Shown: piece by piece, positions 23,865-33,709 of the stretch
Numbering within the stretch: the first letter of the stretch is position 1
Layout: each line of letters opens with the position of its first letter
Assembly (NCBI RefSeq): GCF_026420145.1
Contig: NZ_JAPMLV010000001.1
Location: 124,001 to 188,000 of the forward strand
Direction of reading: 5' to 3'
Length of the DNA: 64,000 bases
DNA from: Enterobacter pseudoroggenkampii
Lineage (GTDB): Bacteria; Pseudomonadota; Gammaproteobacteria; Enterobacterales; Enterobacteriaceae
Notes under the pieces: generated by a model
Database searches by the model: none
The model's input: the letters and a program-made list of their open reading frames with translations, nothing else
Told to the model about the DNA's origin: nothing
Translations under genes and position numbers: made by a program

Positions 23865-25565
23865 TCACGATTTAGGGGCGGGCAGCCAGGCTTCGGTAAA
23901 ATCAAACCAGCCGCGGGTATTGAGGCGTATGCCGTTAACTCCCGGCGGGGCGCTGATCTGGTATTGATAATTGAACAGTGGGGTGATCACCGCCTTTTCC
24001 ATGAGCCGGGAGAAAATGGCCCTGAGCCCGGCATGTCTGGCCTGCTCGTCGGCCTGGGTCTGTACCGCATCCAGGGTGGCCTGCAGATGAGCATATTGCG
24101 GTGCGCTAAGCACATGTGGCCATAGGGCATCACAGCGCAGCCACTGTTCAAGCGTATATTCCGGCGCTTCGCCAATCAGCCTGTCACCCATCATGAGGTC
24201 CGCGTCCGCCAGTTGCTGGCATCCGTCCCAGGTTTTTGCGTCGTGAAAGATAACCGTTAGCTCGCAGCCCTGCTGCGCAAGATACTGTTTTAGCTGACGC
24301 GCCATCGTGTGTAACTCAACCGGTAAATGGTAAATCAGGGTTAACTTAGTCGGCAGAGAGACATGAGTTAAATCCGACCACTGAGGGATTGCCCATCCTG
24401 GCAGTAACTCCTCTGTTGGGGTAATCAGCCCTTCGTTGAGCGGAAGCGTGTGCAGAAGCGATGAGAGATGAATGATGTTAATGAGCCGTCGTGCCTGCAT
24501 TTCACTCAGACGCGGGCTTTGCTTCAGGGTGAGATAACAAAAGCCCAGACTGGTGCTGTTCGTCACCAGGCGCAGACTCTCCAGCTCATCCGGCTCGCCA
24601 ATGGCGATCTGCACCGGATGGCGACAGCTGGTACCCAGCCCATAGTCAAACAGCGACGGTGTGATCCAGTATTCGATAGCCTCAAGCAGCGGGTGGCTGA
24701 GATGGTACTGGTCGTGGCTTTCCAGACGAACCAGATCCGGCTCATACACGCTGAGTCTGAAGGGGCCGCAGCCCGTCAGGGGCTGTTCGGGATGTGCAAG
24801 CCGGCTACAGTAGGTGGCGAGGCGGTGTGCCAGCCAGTAATCCGGCTGGTGCAGTGTGAACGTCAGACACTGGGGATGGGTGACGTCAATGCGCAGGACG
24901 CTCTGGAACAGTTTACGCAGGGCGGGTAAGGCAAAAAGCGCATTCAGGCTTTGCTGAAGCTGTCCGGTTTCGACCTTATCGCCGTTATGCCAGTGCAGAG
25001 TGGAACGAATATAGAAATGCCAGCGCAAACCGTCCGTAGACACCTCCCAGTGATGAGCGAGATCGCCCGTGGGTTCACTGCTGTTGCCGTGAAATCGCGT
25101 CAGTCCGGAGAATACCTGTCCCGCAAGATGCTGCTCCGCCCGACCGGGTAAAAAACCCGGCTGAAGCGGATCCAGTGAGCGGTAATAGGGGATGCGCAGC
25201 GTCGGCGTGTCGTTTTGCCACTGCCCGCCTAAAAACGGATGCAGCAACGATCGTAATTCTGCGGGGGCAAGCTGGGCCAGTTCCAGCGCGTTATGCTGCT
25301 GCCCGCTCTTCAGCGCCTCCTCCATCATCGCATTGCGCAGTGACTCCGGCGTGACATGGAACGTAAGCTCACCCCGCTTACCGCGGCCAGACTGCGCTCG
25401 CCAGCTCAGCCAGCCCGCCTCCTGGGCCTGACGCAGCAGCGTTCGGACATGCCGCTCGCTACAAAAACAGCGGGCGGCCAGCTCGCTGATGGTGACCTGT
25501 TGCGTTGCACCCAGGGAAGGCTGCCACAGGCGGTGATACTGGTTGAGTCGATTGAGCTGGCGCAT
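23865..25565 (-). CDS. ybaE: YbaE, SgrR-family transcriptional regulator with solute-binding domain
   Basis: A 566-residue protein, same length as E. coli YbaE. The N-terminal SgrR_N winged helix-turn-helix is visible (VTISELAARCFCSERHVRTLLRQ). The rest resembles extracellular solute-binding protein family 5 (LRIPYYRSLDPLQPGFLPGR, HLAGQVFSGLTRF), used intracellularly as a sensor domain. SgrR itself responds to glucose-phosphate stress; the ligand and targets of YbaE are unknown. It is divergent from cof, with about 100 bp between them that could hold a shared control region. Confidence 0.92.
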   Translation of the reverse strand: MRQLNRLNQYHRLWQPSLGATQQVTISELAARCFCSERHVRTLLRQAQEAGWLSWRAQSGRGKRGELTFHVTPESLRNAMMEEALKSGQQHNALELAQLAPAELRSLLHPFLGGQWQNDTPTLRIPYYRSLDPLQPGFLPGRAEQHLAGQVFSGLTRFHGNSSEPTGDLAHHWEVSTDGLRWHFYIRSTLHWHNGDKVETGQLQQSLNALFALPALRKLFQSVLRIDVTHPQCLTFTLHQPDYWLAHRLATYCSRLAHPEQPLTGCGPFRLSVYEPDLVRLESHDQYHLSHPLLEAIEYWITPSLFDYGLGTSCRHPVQIAIGEPDELESLRLVTNSTSLGFCYLTLKQSPRLSEMQARRLINIIHLSSLLHTLPLNEGLITPTEELLPGWAIPQWSDLTHVSLPTKLTLIYHLPVELHTMARQLKQYLAQQGCELTVIFHDAKTWDGCQQLADADLMMGDRLIGEAPEYTLEQWLRCDALWPHVLSAPQYAHLQATLDAVQTQADEQARHAGLRAIFSRLMEKAVITPLFNYQYQISAPPGVNGIRLNTRGWFDFTEAWLPAPKS

Positions 25566-25666
25566 AAGAAACCCGGAACAATAATTATCATCTATTCACT
25601 ATTACTTCCGTATATCTCACACGATACTGATGCACAAGTTAACCGCATCACATTTCGGGAGTAATC

Positions 25667-26485
25667 ATGGCTCGGCTCGCTGCATTTGATATGGACGGTA
25701 CGCTGTTAATGCCGGATCACCGTTTAGGGGAAAAAACCCTGAACACGCTGAAGCGCCTGCACGAGCGTAATGTCACCCTGACGTTTGCCACCGGGCGTCA
25801 TGTGCTGGAAATGCGCCACCTGCTGGGGGCGTTTTCCCTCGACGCCTTTCTGATCACCGGCAACGGGACGCGAATTCACTCCGTAGAAGGCGACGTGCTG
25901 CACCGACAGGATCTCAACCCGGAAGTGGCGGACATCGTGCTGCACAGCACCTGGGACACGCAGGCCAGCATCCACGTCTTTAACGATCGGGGCTGGTTTA
26001 CCGGAAGCGACATCCCGGAATTATTGCACGCGCATGTTTACAGCGGCTTTAAATACCAGCTTATCGATCTGCGTCGGATCCCCGCCCATGCGGTAACTAA
26101 GATCTGCTTCTGCGGCGATCACGACGATCTGTGCCGCTTACGGATTCAACTGAATGAGGCGCTGGGCGACCGGGCGCACCTGACCTTCTCGGCGGTGGAT
26201 TGCCTGGAAGTGCTGCCGGTGGGCTGTAACAAAGGTTCCGCTCTGGCGGTTCTGAGCGACCACCTGGGCTTAACGCTGCAGGAGTGTATGGCGTTTGGTG
26301 ACGCCATGAACGACCGCGAAATGCTGGGCAGCGTAGGTCGCGGTCTGATCATGGGGAATGCGATGGAGCAGCTGAAAGCAGAACTTCCTCATCTGCCGGT
26401 TATTGGTCACTGCCGTAATGAAGCGGTGTCCCATTTTTTGACGCATTGGCTGGACAACAACAACCTCCCATATTCCCCCGAATAG
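25667..26485 (+). CDS. cof: Cof, HMP-PP phosphatase (HAD superfamily)
   Basis: A 272-residue HAD-type IIB phosphatase. E. coli Cof hydrolyses 4-amino-2-methyl-5-hydroxymethylpyrimidine diphosphate, a thiamine intermediate, and other phosphates such as PLP. HAD motif I is FDMDGTLL with nucleophile Asp8 and general acid Asp10. Motif II is in LTFATGRH, motif III Lys in GCNKGSAL, and motif IV is [12 protein letters not shown]. Preceded by CGGGAG. It ends at a hairpin shared with convergent cdsH. Confidence 0.95.
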   Translation: MARLAAFDMDGTLLMPDHRLGEKTLNTLKRLHERNVTLTFATGRHVLEMRHLLGAFSLDAFLITGNGTRIHSVEGDVLHRQDLNPEVADIVLHSTWDTQASIHVFNDRGWFTGSDIPELLHAHVYSGFKYQLIDLRRIPAHAVTKICFCGDHDDLCRLRIQLNEALGDRAHLTFSAVDCLEVLPVGCNKGSALAVLSDHLGLTLQECMAFGDAMNDREMLGSVGRGLIMGNAMEQLKAELPHLPVIGHCRNEAVSHFLTHWLDNNNLPYSPE

Positions 26486-26500
26486 TGAGACCCTTCCAGC

Positions 26501-26529
26501 AAGCCAGACTTCGGTCTGGCTTTTTTTTA
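26501..26529. terminator. Terminator between cof and cdsH
   Basis: AAGCCAGAC-ttcg-GTCTGGCTTTTTTTTAT: nine-base-pair stem with UUCG tetraloop and eight T residues, serving cof. On the minus strand the A tract before the stem becomes only a short T run. Confidence 0.93.
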
Positions 26530-27573
26530 TTTCACAAGCTGCACAATCTGCGCTTTCCATGGCGTGATGTCGCCAATGTTGGCCTGCACCCACTCCGCGT
26601 TGTAGTAGGTCTCAAGATAACGCTCGCCGCTGTCACACAGCAGCGTGACGATGGAACCGGTGCGACCCGCTTCGCGCATGCGTGCGGCAAGCTGCAGCGC
26701 GCCCCACATATTTGTGCCCGTGGAGGCACCCACCTTGCGGCCCAGCTGCGTTTCCAGCCAGTGCGCCGTTGCCACGCTGGCGGCATCCGGCACGCGCATC
26801 ATCTCGTCCACCACGTCGGGGATGAAAGAGGGCTCCACGCGCGGGCGGCCAATCCCTTCAATTTTACTGCCCACCGGGCTGCGCAGACCGGCATCGCGGT
26901 TTTGCCAGTAGTCGAGGAACACGGAGTTCTGCGGGTCAACCACCATCAGCTGGGTATCGTAGCCCTGACAGCGGATATAGCGTCCGATCGTGGCTGAGGT
27001 GCCGCCGGTACCGGCGCTCATGACAATATACGACGGAACCGGATGCGGTTCGTGGGTCATCTGGCGGAAGATACTGTCGGCAATGTTGTTATTGCCGCGC
27101 CAGTCCGTTGCGCGCTCGGCGAAGGTGAACTGGTCCATGTAGTGGCCGTTCAGCTCGCGGGCCAGCATTTCAGAGGCGGCGTAGATTTCGCAGGCGCTTT
27201 CCACAAAGTGGCAGCGACCGCCGTAAAATTCGATCTGCTCGATTTTGCGTTTTGCGGTGCATGACGGCATCACCGCGATAAACGGCAGGCCCAGCAGTCG
27301 GGCAAAATAGGCTTCGGACACCGCCGTTGAACCGGATGAGGATTCTATGATGGTGGTGCCTTCTTTGATCCAGCCGTTACACAAACCGTATAAAAACAGC
27401 GAGCGCGCCAGGCGATGCTTCAGGCTACCGGTAGGATGGGTGCTTTCGTCTTTCAGATAGAGCTGAATGCCGTCAAATCCCGGCAGGGAAAGGCGAATCA
27501 GGTGCGTATCCGCCGAGCGCTGATAGTCGGCATTGATTTCGCTGATCGCATGTTTAACCCAGGTGCTATTCAT
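26527..27573 (-). CDS. cdsH: CdsH-type PLP-dependent L-cysteine desulfhydrase
   Basis: A 348-residue fold-type II PLP enzyme of the cysteine synthase/cystathionine beta-synthase family. The PLP lysine is K52 in HPTGSLKHR, and the phosphate-binding loop is [27 protein letters not shown] is the substrate loop. It matches the Salmonella enzyme CdsH, which makes sulfide, ammonia and pyruvate from cysteine and likewise sits next to the Lrp-type regulator decR (ybaO). E. coli lacks it here and uses cyuA elsewhere. The divergent arrangement with decR and a DecR-type motif upstream suggest cysteine-inducible control. Other possibilities are a cysteine synthase-like lyase of other substrate range. Confidence 0.88.
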   Translation of the reverse strand: MNSTWVKHAISEINADYQRSADTHLIRLSLPGFDGIQLYLKDESTHPTGSLKHRLARSLFLYGLCNGWIKEGTTIIESSSGSTAVSEAYFARLLGLPFIAVMPSCTAKRKIEQIEFYGGRCHFVESACEIYAASEMLARELNGHYMDQFTFAERATDWRGNNNIADSIFRQMTHEPHPVPSYIVMSAGTGGTSATIGRYIRCQGYDTQLMVVDPQNSVFLDYWQNRDAGLRSPVGSKIEGIGRPRVEPSFIPDVVDEMMRVPDAASVATAHWLETQLGRKVGASTGTNMWGALQLAARMREAGRTGSIVTLLCDSGERYLETYYNAEWVQANIGDITPWKAQIVQLVK

Positions 27574-27620
27574 CGTCGTTATCCGTTTGTCATTTTGTGC
27601 CTAGCATAGCGAAAAGCACA

Positions 27621-27643
27621 GAAAAAATTGTTGCTATCTGGCC
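27621..27643. promoter_or_regulatory. Candidate DecR (CyuR) binding site between cdsH and decR
   Basis: Contains AAATTGTTGCTATCTGGCC, very close to the motif I recall for E. coli DecR/CyuR (AAATTGTxRxxATxTSYCC, from memory). It lies 48 nt before the cdsH start and 46 nt before decR. A further symmetric GAGAAAA-a-TTTTCTC follows at about 27662-27676. Confidence 0.6.
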
Positions 27644-27688
27644 TTTAAAATAGAATGAAGGGAGAAAAATTTTCTCTGTGAGGTGGGT

Positions 27689-28147
27689 ATGCTAGATAAA
27701 ATTGACCGCAAGCTCCTTTCATTGCTGCAAAATGACTGTACCCTCTCTTTGCAGGCGCTGGCAGATGCCGTTAATCTGACCACCACCCCGTGCTGGAAGC
27801 GTCTTAAGAAGCTGGAAGATGACGGCATTCTTCTGGGGCGCGTCGCGTTATTAGATCCCGAAAAGCTGGGGCTTGGGCTGACGGCATTTGTGTTGATTAA
27901 AACCCAGCATCACAGCAGCGAGTGGTATTGCCGCTTCGTCACTCAGGTGTCTGAGATGCCCGAGGTGCTCGGTTTCTGGCGCATGGCCGGCGAGTACGAT
28001 TACCTGATGCGCGTCCAGGTGGCCGACATGAAGCGCTATGATGACTTCTACAAGCGGCTGGTGAACAGCGTGCCGGGGTTATCGGACGTCACCTCAAGTT
28101 TCGCCATGGAACAGATTAAATACACCACAGCATTACCTATTGAATAA
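27689..28147 (+). CDS. decR: DecR (CyuR), Lrp/AsnC-family cysteine-responsive activator
   Basis: A 152-residue Lrp-type regulator, formerly ybaO. The N-terminal HTH is [23 protein letters not shown], followed by a C-terminal RAM/ligand domain ([37 protein letters not shown]). In E. coli it activates cysteine desulfidase genes (cyuPA) in response to cysteine; here the likely target is the divergent cdsH. The ATG at 27689 after GTGAGGTGG is chosen because it reproduces the E. coli length; a GTG two codons upstream is possible. mdlA follows 30 nt downstream in the same direction. Confidence 0.93.
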   Translation: MLDKIDRKLLSLLQNDCTLSLQALADAVNLTTTPCWKRLKKLEDDGILLGRVALLDPEKLGLGLTAFVLIKTQHHSSEWYCRFVTQVSEMPEVLGFWRMAGEYDYLMRVQVADMKRYDDFYKRLVNSVPGLSDVTSSFAMEQIKYTTALPIE

Positions 28148-28177
28148 CTTCGTAAAATACCTTCAGGAACAAACCGC

Positions 28178-29950
28178 GTGCGATTATTTGCCCAATTAAG
28201 CTGGTACTTTCGTCGGGAGTGGCAACGCTACCTCGGTGCAGTAGCCCTGCTTATTATCATTGCCATCCTGCAGCTGATCCCGCCGAAAGTGGTGGGGTAC
28301 GTCGTGGATGGCGTCACCGAACAGCATTACACCACCGCACGGGTGTTGATGTGGGTCGGCACGCTGGTGCTGACGGCGGTCATCGTTTATCTTCTGCGCT
28401 ACGTCTGGCGCGTGCTGCTGTTTGGTGCGTCCTATCAGCTGGCCGTTGAGCTGCGTGAAGATTTTTACCGCCAGCTGAGCCGACAGCATCCTGAATTTTA
28501 TCTGCGCCACCGTACCGGGGATCTCATCGCCCGCGCCACTAACGATGTCGATCGCGTGGTCTTTGCCGCCGGGGAAGGGGTGCTGACGCTGGTGGACTCG
28601 CTGGTGATGGGCTGTGCGGTGCTGATCGTGATGTCCACGCAGATCAGCTGGCAGTTGACCCTGCTCGCTCTTCTGCCGATGCCGATCATGGCGCTGGCGA
28701 TCAATCGCTATGGTGAACAGCTGCACGAGCGCTTTAAGCTGGCGCAGGCGGCGTTTTCGTCTCTGAACGATCGCACCCAGGAGAGCATGACCAGCATTCG
28801 CATGATCAAAGCGTTTGGCCTGGAAGACCGGCAGTCTGCGCTGTTTGCGGCCGATGCGGCGGACACGGGAGCGAAAAACATGCGCGTTGCGCGTATTGAC
28901 GCCCGCTTCGACCCGACGATCTATATCGCGATTGGCATGGCGAACCTTTTGGCGATTGGCGGCGGCAGCTGGATGGTGGTGCAGGGCACGTTGACCCTGG
29001 GGCAATTAACCAGCTTTGCGATGTATCTGGGGCTCATGATCTGGCCGATGCTGGCGCTGGCCTGGATGTTTAACATCGTGGAGCGCGGCAGCGCCGCCTA
29101 TAGCCGCATTCGCGCCATGCTGGCCGAAGCACCTGTGGTCGTTGACGGCAGCGACGCGGTACCGGAAGGGCGCGGCGTCATGACCGTCGACGTCCGGCAG
29201 TTTATCTATCCGCATACGGAGAATCCGGTACTGGAGAACGTCAGCTTTACCCTACAGCCGGGCCAGATGCTGGGCATCTGCGGCCCGACGGGATCCGGCA
29301 AAAGTACCGTGCTGTCGCTGCTCCAGCGCCACTTTGACGTCACCGAGGGTGATATCCGCTTCCACGATATTCCCCTGACCAGGCTACTGCTGGATGAGTG
29401 GCGTGGTCGCCTGGCGGTCGTCAGCCAGACGCCGTTTTTATTTTCGGACACCGTGGCGAACAACATTGCCCTTGGACGTCCGTCGGCGACGCAGGAAGAG
29501 ATTGAACATGTGGCGCGTTTGGCCAGTGTGCATGAGGATATTTTGCGCCTGCCGCAGGGCTACGAAACGGAAGTTGGGGAACGCGGCGTCATGCTGTCCG
29601 GGGGACAAAAACAGCGTATCTCCATTGCCCGGGCGCTGCTGCTGAATGCGGAAATCCTGATCCTGGATGATGCGCTTTCTGCCGTGGATGGCCGTACCGA
29701 GCACGAGATCCTGCATAACCTGCGTCAGTGGGGCGACGGACGCACGGTGATTATCAGCGCCCACCGTTTGTCAGCGCTCACCGAAGCCAGCGAAATTCTG
29801 GTCTTACAACACGGGCACATTGCCCAGCGCGGGCAGCATGAAACGCTGGCCGAGCAGCCGGGCTGGTATCGCGATATGTACCGCTATCAACAGCTTGAAG
29901 CGGCGCTGGACGATGCGCCGGAGCAGGATGAGGAGGCCGCCAATGCGTAA
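28178..29950 (+). CDS. mdlA: MdlA, ABC multidrug-type exporter half-transporter
   Basis: A 590-residue inner-membrane half-transporter: six-helix membrane domain (about 1-310), then a nucleotide-binding domain. Walker A is GPTGSGKST, the Q-loop is in [10 protein letters not shown], the signature is [15 protein letters not shown], and Walker B is [12 protein letters not shown] with H-loop SAHRLS. The catalytic position after Walker B is Asp instead of the usual Glu (LILDDA), so this half may have weakened ATPase; that also holds for E. coli MdlA. Start codon is GTG at 28178. It overlaps mdlB by 8 nt, implying an MdlAB heterodimer. Substrate unknown. Confidence 0.95.
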   Translation: MRLFAQLSWYFRREWQRYLGAVALLIIIAILQLIPPKVVGYVVDGVTEQHYTTARVLMWVGTLVLTAVIVYLLRYVWRVLLFGASYQLAVELREDFYRQLSRQHPEFYLRHRTGDLIARATNDVDRVVFAAGEGVLTLVDSLVMGCAVLIVMSTQISWQLTLLALLPMPIMALAINRYGEQLHERFKLAQAAFSSLNDRTQESMTSIRMIKAFGLEDRQSALFAADAADTGAKNMRVARIDARFDPTIYIAIGMANLLAIGGGSWMVVQGTLTLGQLTSFAMYLGLMIWPMLALAWMFNIVERGSAAYSRIRAMLAEAPVVVDGSDAVPEGRGVMTVDVRQFIYPHTENPVLENVSFTLQPGQMLGICGPTGSGKSTVLSLLQRHFDVTEGDIRFHDIPLTRLLLDEWRGRLAVVSQTPFLFSDTVANNIALGRPSATQEEIEHVARLASVHEDILRLPQGYETEVGERGVMLSGGQKQRISIARALLLNAEILILDDALSAVDGRTEHEILHNLRQWGDGRTVIISAHRLSALTEASEILVLQHGHIAQRGQHETLAEQPGWYRDMYRYQQLEAALDDAPEQDEEAANA

Positions 29951-31724
29951 GCTCGGAACGATGTGGCCAACGCTCAAACGTCTGCTGGCCTATGGCTCGC
30001 CGTGGCGTAAACCGCTCTCGGTGGCCGTGCTTTTGCTCTGGATTGCAGCAATTGCCGAGGTGAGCGGTCCGCTGCTCATCAGCTATTTTATCGACAACAT
30101 GGTCGCCAAAAGCTTTCTACCGCTGGGTCTGGTGGCGGGTTTAGGCGTGGCCTACGTCGGCTTACAGCTGACGGCGGCAGGGTTGCACTATGCTCAGTCG
30201 CTGCTGTTTAACCGTGCAGCCGTGGGCGTTGTACAGCAGCTGCGTACGGACGTGATGGACGCGGCGCTTCGCCAGCCGCTCAGCGAGTTTGATATCCAGC
30301 CGGTCGGGCAGGTGATTTCGCGCGTGACCAACGATACCGAGGTGATCCGCGATCTGTACGTTACCGTGGTCGCGACGGTATTACGCAGCGCGGCGCTGAT
30401 TGGCGCGATGCTGGTGGCGATGTTCAGCCTCGACTGGCGCATGGCGCTCGTGGCGATCACCATCTTCCCGGCGGTGCTGATTGTTATGGTGATTTACCAG
30501 CGCTACAGCACGCCGATTGTGCGACGGGTGCGCGCTTACCTGGCCGACATCAATGATGGCTTCAACGAAGTGATCAACGGCATGAGCGTGATCCAGCAGT
30601 TCCGCCAGCAGGCGCGCTTTGGCGAACGCATGGGCGAAGCCAGCCGTTCGCACTATATGGCGCGTATGCAGACGCTGCGCCTGGACGGTTTCCTGCTGCG
30701 ACCGCTGCTGAGCCTTTTCTCGGCGCTGGTGCTGTGTGGGCTGCTGATGCTCTTTGGCCTGAGCTCAAACGGTACGATTGAAGTGGGCGTGCTGTACGCT
30801 TTTATTAGCTATCTGGGACGCCTCAACGAGCCGCTGATCGAGCTCACTACGCAGCAATCGATGCTGCAACAGGCGGTCGTCGCCGGTGAGCGCGTCTTTG
30901 AGCTGATGGACAGGCCGCGTCAGGCCTACGGCAATGATGAGCGACCTCTGCAAAGCGGGGCTATCGCCTTTGATAACGTCTCGTTTGCCTATCGCGAAGA
31001 CCGTCTGGTGTTGCAGGACATCACTCTTGACGTTCCGTCGCGCGGTTTTGTGGCGCTGGTGGGGCATACCGGCAGTGGTAAGAGCACGCTTGCCAGCCTG
31101 TTGATGGGCTATTACCCGGTCACGCAAGGTGAAATCCGCCTCGACGGACGCCCGCTTGCGTCTCTTAGCCACACCGTGTTACGCAAAGGCGTTGCGATGG
31201 TGCAGCAGGATCCGGTCGTTCTGGCCGATACCTTCTACGCCAACGTGACCCTGGGGCGAGACTACACCCAGGAGCAGGTCTGGGACGTGCTGGAAAAAGT
31301 GCAGCTGGCAGAGCTGGCGCGCGGGTTCAGCGACGGGATCAATACGAAGCTGGGCGAGCAGGGGAACAATCTCTCAGTCGGGCAAAAGCAGCTTCTGGCA
31401 CTGGCGCGGGTGCTGATTGAAACGCCGCAGATACTGATTCTGGATGAAGCGACGGCCAGCATTGACTCCGGCACCGAGCAGGCTATCCAGCAGGCGCTGG
31501 CCGCGGTACGCGATCATACGACGCTGGTGGTGATTGCCCACCGCCTTTCCACCGTCGTCGATGCGGATACCATTCTGGTGCTGCATCGCGGACAGGCCGT
31601 TGAACGCGGTACGCACCGTGAGCTGCTGGAAGCAAAAGGGCGCTACTGGCAGATGTACCAGCTGCAGCTGGCGGGCGAAGAGCTGGCCGCCAGCGTGCGT
31701 GATGAAGAGTCGCTTAGCGCCTGA
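29943..31724 (+). CDS. mdlB: MdlB, ABC multidrug-type exporter half-transporter
   Basis: A 593-residue partner of MdlA. Membrane domain, then NBD with Walker [11 protein letters not shown]-loop [10 protein letters not shown] and Walker [13 protein letters not shown] with canonical Glu. The signature motif is degenerate: [17 protein letters not shown], with V in place of the second G of LSGGQ. Together with the Asp in MdlA this makes an asymmetric heterodimer with one degenerate ATP site, as known for exporters such as TM287/288. The ATG at 29943 lies inside the end of mdlA (8 nt overlap). A hairpin that is also an NtrC site follows. Confidence 0.95.
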   Translation: MRKLGTMWPTLKRLLAYGSPWRKPLSVAVLLLWIAAIAEVSGPLLISYFIDNMVAKSFLPLGLVAGLGVAYVGLQLTAAGLHYAQSLLFNRAAVGVVQQLRTDVMDAALRQPLSEFDIQPVGQVISRVTNDTEVIRDLYVTVVATVLRSAALIGAMLVAMFSLDWRMALVAITIFPAVLIVMVIYQRYSTPIVRRVRAYLADINDGFNEVINGMSVIQQFRQQARFGERMGEASRSHYMARMQTLRLDGFLLRPLLSLFSALVLCGLLMLFGLSSNGTIEVGVLYAFISYLGRLNEPLIELTTQQSMLQQAVVAGERVFELMDRPRQAYGNDERPLQSGAIAFDNVSFAYREDRLVLQDITLDVPSRGFVALVGHTGSGKSTLASLLMGYYPVTQGEIRLDGRPLASLSHTVLRKGVAMVQQDPVVLADTFYANVTLGRDYTQEQVWDVLEKVQLAELARGFSDGINTKLGEQGNNLSVGQKQLLALARVLIETPQILILDEATASIDSGTEQAIQQALAAVRDHTTLVVIAHRLSTVVDADTILVLHRGQAVERGTHRELLEAKGRYWQMYQLQLAGEELAASVRDEESLSA

Positions 31725-31779
31725 TGCACTAAAATGAGGCGGCGCGCTAACAGTCATTCCTGTTGGTGCAAAACTGAAA

Positions 31780-31811
31780 CGCACCCTGCACCGGCATGGT
31801 GCGTTTTTTTT
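31780..31811 (+). terminator. mdlB terminator hairpin overlapping the NtrC site
   Basis: CGCACC-ctgcaccggcat-GGTGCG followed by eight T residues, 56 nt after the mdlB stop. The nested TGCACC/GGTGC pairs give an alternative inner stem. The same bases form the NtrC palindrome described separately. Confidence 0.75.
31787..31803 (+). promoter_or_regulatory. NtrC enhancer site for glnK-amtB
   Basis: TGCACC-ggcat-GGTGCG, one base off the perfect NtrC consensus TGCACC-N5-GGTGCA, about 74 bp upstream of the sigma-54 -24 element. Another half-site-like GGTGCA occurs at 31765-31770. Confidence 0.85.
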
Positions 31812-31876
31812 CACCCGGGCGTTTAACAGAACCGTGTAACGCTCATCACACCGTTGTTCCCCTTCGTTTTCATTTC

Positions 31877-31892
31877 TGGCACACCCCTTGCA
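31877..31892 (+). promoter_or_regulatory. Sigma-54 promoter of glnK-amtB
   Basis: TGGCACACCCCTTGCA: the GG and GC dinucleotides at -24 and -12 are correctly spaced, an essentially perfect sigma-54 promoter. Transcription should begin near 31903, about 40 nt before glnK. Confidence 0.95.
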
Positions 31893-31944
31893 ATACCTTC
31901 TGCGTAAGCTGCGGCCATTACCGAATTCTGACTGGAGGGGATCT

Positions 31945-32283
31945 ATGAAGCTGGTTACGGTTGTAATCAAACCATTCAAACTCGAAGACGTGCGCGAAGC
32001 GTTGTCTTCAATGGGTATTCAGGGACTGACTGTCACCGAAGTGAAAGGCTTTGGTCGTCAGAAGGGTCATGCCGAGCTTTATCGCGGGGCGGAATACAGC
32101 GTTAACTTTCTGCCAAAAGTAAAAATTGATGTCGCGATTGCTGACGATCAGCTTGACGAAGTCATTGATGTCATTAGCAAAGCGGCCTATACCGGCAAAA
32201 TTGGCGACGGCAAAATTTTCGTTGCCGAACTGCAGCGCGTCATTCGCATTCGTACCGGCGAATCTGACGAAGCGGCTCTGTAA
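31945..32283 (+). CDS. glnK: GlnK, nitrogen regulatory PII protein
   Basis: A 112-residue trimeric PII signal protein. It senses ATP/ADP and 2-oxoglutarate and plugs AmtB when nitrogen is plentiful. The T-loop tyrosine that is uridylylated by GlnD is Tyr51 (ELYRGAEYSVNF), and the C-terminal signature is KIGDGKIFVAEL. The ATG at 31945 has TGGAGGGG upstream; the open frame reaches further but would cross the promoter. amtB follows 35 nt downstream, the conserved glnK-amtB operon. Confidence 0.98.
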   Translation: MKLVTVVIKPFKLEDVREALSSMGIQGLTVTEVKGFGRQKGHAELYRGAEYSVNFLPKVKIDVAIADDQLDEVIDVISKAAYTGKIGDGKIFVAELQRVIRIRTGESDEAAL

Positions 32284-32318
32284 TTAACGCCTGGCACACA
32301 GTGATAGGGATCGAGAAA

Positions 32319-33608
32319 ATGAAGATAGCAACACTTAAAACGGGTCTGGGTTCGCTGGCACTGCTGCCGGGCCTGGCGCTGGCTGCTACCCCTGCGGTGG
32401 TCGACAAAGCCGATAACGCCTTTATGATGATCAGCACCGCGCTGGTGCTGTTCATGTCCATTCCGGGCATTGCGCTGTTCTACGGCGGCCTGATCCGTGG
32501 CAAAAACGTTCTCTCCATGCTGACGCAGGTTGCCGTGACGTTCGCACTGGTCTGCGTGCTGTGGGTGGTTTACGGTTACTCGCTGGCGTTCGGCACGGGC
32601 AACGCGTTCTTTGGTAACTTCGACTGGGTGATGCTGAAAAATATTGAGCTGACCGCGCTGATGGGCAGCTTCTATCAGTATATTCACGTGGCGTTCCAGG
32701 GCTCCTTCGCCTGTATTACCGTCGGGCTGATTGTGGGCGCGCTCGCCGAGCGTATTCGTTTCTCTGCGGTCCTGATCTTCGTGGTGGTCTGGCTGACGCT
32801 CTCCTATGTGCCGATTGCGCACATGGTCTGGGGTGGCGGTCTGCTGGCAACGCACGGTGCGCTGGACTTCGCGGGCGGTACCGTTGTTCACATCAACGCC
32901 GCGGTAGCGGGTCTGGTGGGTGCCTACCTGATTGGCAAACGCGTGGGCTTCGGTAAAGAAGCGTTTAAACCGCACAACCTGCCGATGGTCTTTACCGGTA
33001 CGGCTATCCTCTACTTTGGCTGGTTTGGCTTCAACGCCGGCTCAGCGAGTGCAGCAAACGAAATCGCCGCGCTGGCCTTCGTGAACACCGTTGTGGCCAC
33101 GGCGGGTGCAATCCTCTCCTGGGTATTTGGCGAGTGGGCGGTACGCGGTAAACCTTCTCTGCTGGGTGCCTGTTCGGGTGCCATTGCCGGTCTGGTTGGC
33201 ATCACGCCTGCGTGTGGTTATGTCGGTGTGGGCGGTGCGCTGCTGGTCGGCCTGGTGTCCGGTCTGGCGGGGCTGTGGGGCGTGACCGCACTGAAACGTC
33301 TGCTGCGCGTGGATGACCCTTGCGACGTATTTGGCGTCCACGGCGTGTGCGGTATCGTCGGCTGTATCATGACCGGTATCTTCGCGGCGAAATCGCTGGG
33401 TGGTGTGGGCTACGCTGAAGGCGTCACCATGGTTCATCAGCTTCTGGTGCAGCTGGAAAGTATTGCTATCACCGTGGTGTGGTCTGCCGTTGTCGCTTTC
33501 ATTGGCTACAAACTGGCGGATATGACCGTCGGTCTGCGTGTCCCTGAAGAGCAGGAACGTGAAGGTCTGGACGTCAACAGCCACGGCGAGAATGCGTATA
33601 ACGCCTAA
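32319..33608 (+). CDS. amtB: AmtB, ammonium channel
   Basis: A 429-residue inner-membrane trimeric Amt/Rh/MEP transporter. A signal peptide (MKIATLKTGLGSLALLPGLALA) is cleaved, leaving 11 helices. The twin-histidine pore pair is represented by PIAHMVWGGG and FGVHGVCGIVG; the ammonium signature is DFAGGTVVHINAAVAGL. The C-terminal tail EGLDVNSHGENAYNA contacts GlnK. Start at 32319 agrees with the family; six more codons upstream are open. Confidence 0.98.
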   Translation: MKIATLKTGLGSLALLPGLALAATPAVVDKADNAFMMISTALVLFMSIPGIALFYGGLIRGKNVLSMLTQVAVTFALVCVLWVVYGYSLAFGTGNAFFGNFDWVMLKNIELTALMGSFYQYIHVAFQGSFACITVGLIVGALAERIRFSAVLIFVVVWLTLSYVPIAHMVWGGGLLATHGALDFAGGTVVHINAAVAGLVGAYLIGKRVGFGKEAFKPHNLPMVFTGTAILYFGWFGFNAGSASAANEIAALAFVNTVVATAGAILSWVFGEWAVRGKPSLLGACSGAIAGLVGITPACGYVGVGGALLVGLVSGLAGLWGVTALKRLLRVDDPCDVFGVHGVCGIVGCIMTGIFAAKSLGGVGYAEGVTMVHQLLVQLESIAITVVWSAVVAFIGYKLADMTVGLRVPEEQEREGLDVNSHGENAYNA

Positions 33609-33614
33609 TAAACA

Positions 33615-33700
33615 GCAAAACGGCAACCTGAGGTTGCCGTTTTTAGTGTTTGTTCCCTCTCCCCGTGGGAGAGGGCCAGGGTGAGGGCATCAGGCCGCAC
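33615..33700 (+). repeat. Tandem repeat unit 1 (amtB terminator plus palindromic repeat)
   Basis: Begins with AAAACGGCAACC-tga-GGTTGCCGTTTTTA (33617-33645), the amtB terminator, then CCCTCTCCCC-GT-GGGAGAGGG, AGGGTGAGGGCATC and AGGCCGCAC. The whole 86-nt block recurs 95 nt downstream with few differences. Confidence 0.9.
33617..33645 (+). terminator. amtB terminator
   Basis: AACGGCAACC-tga-GGTTGCCGTTTTTA: 10-bp stem with five T residues, 9 nt after the amtB stop. Confidence 0.93.
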
Positions 33701-33709
33701 AAGGTAAAA

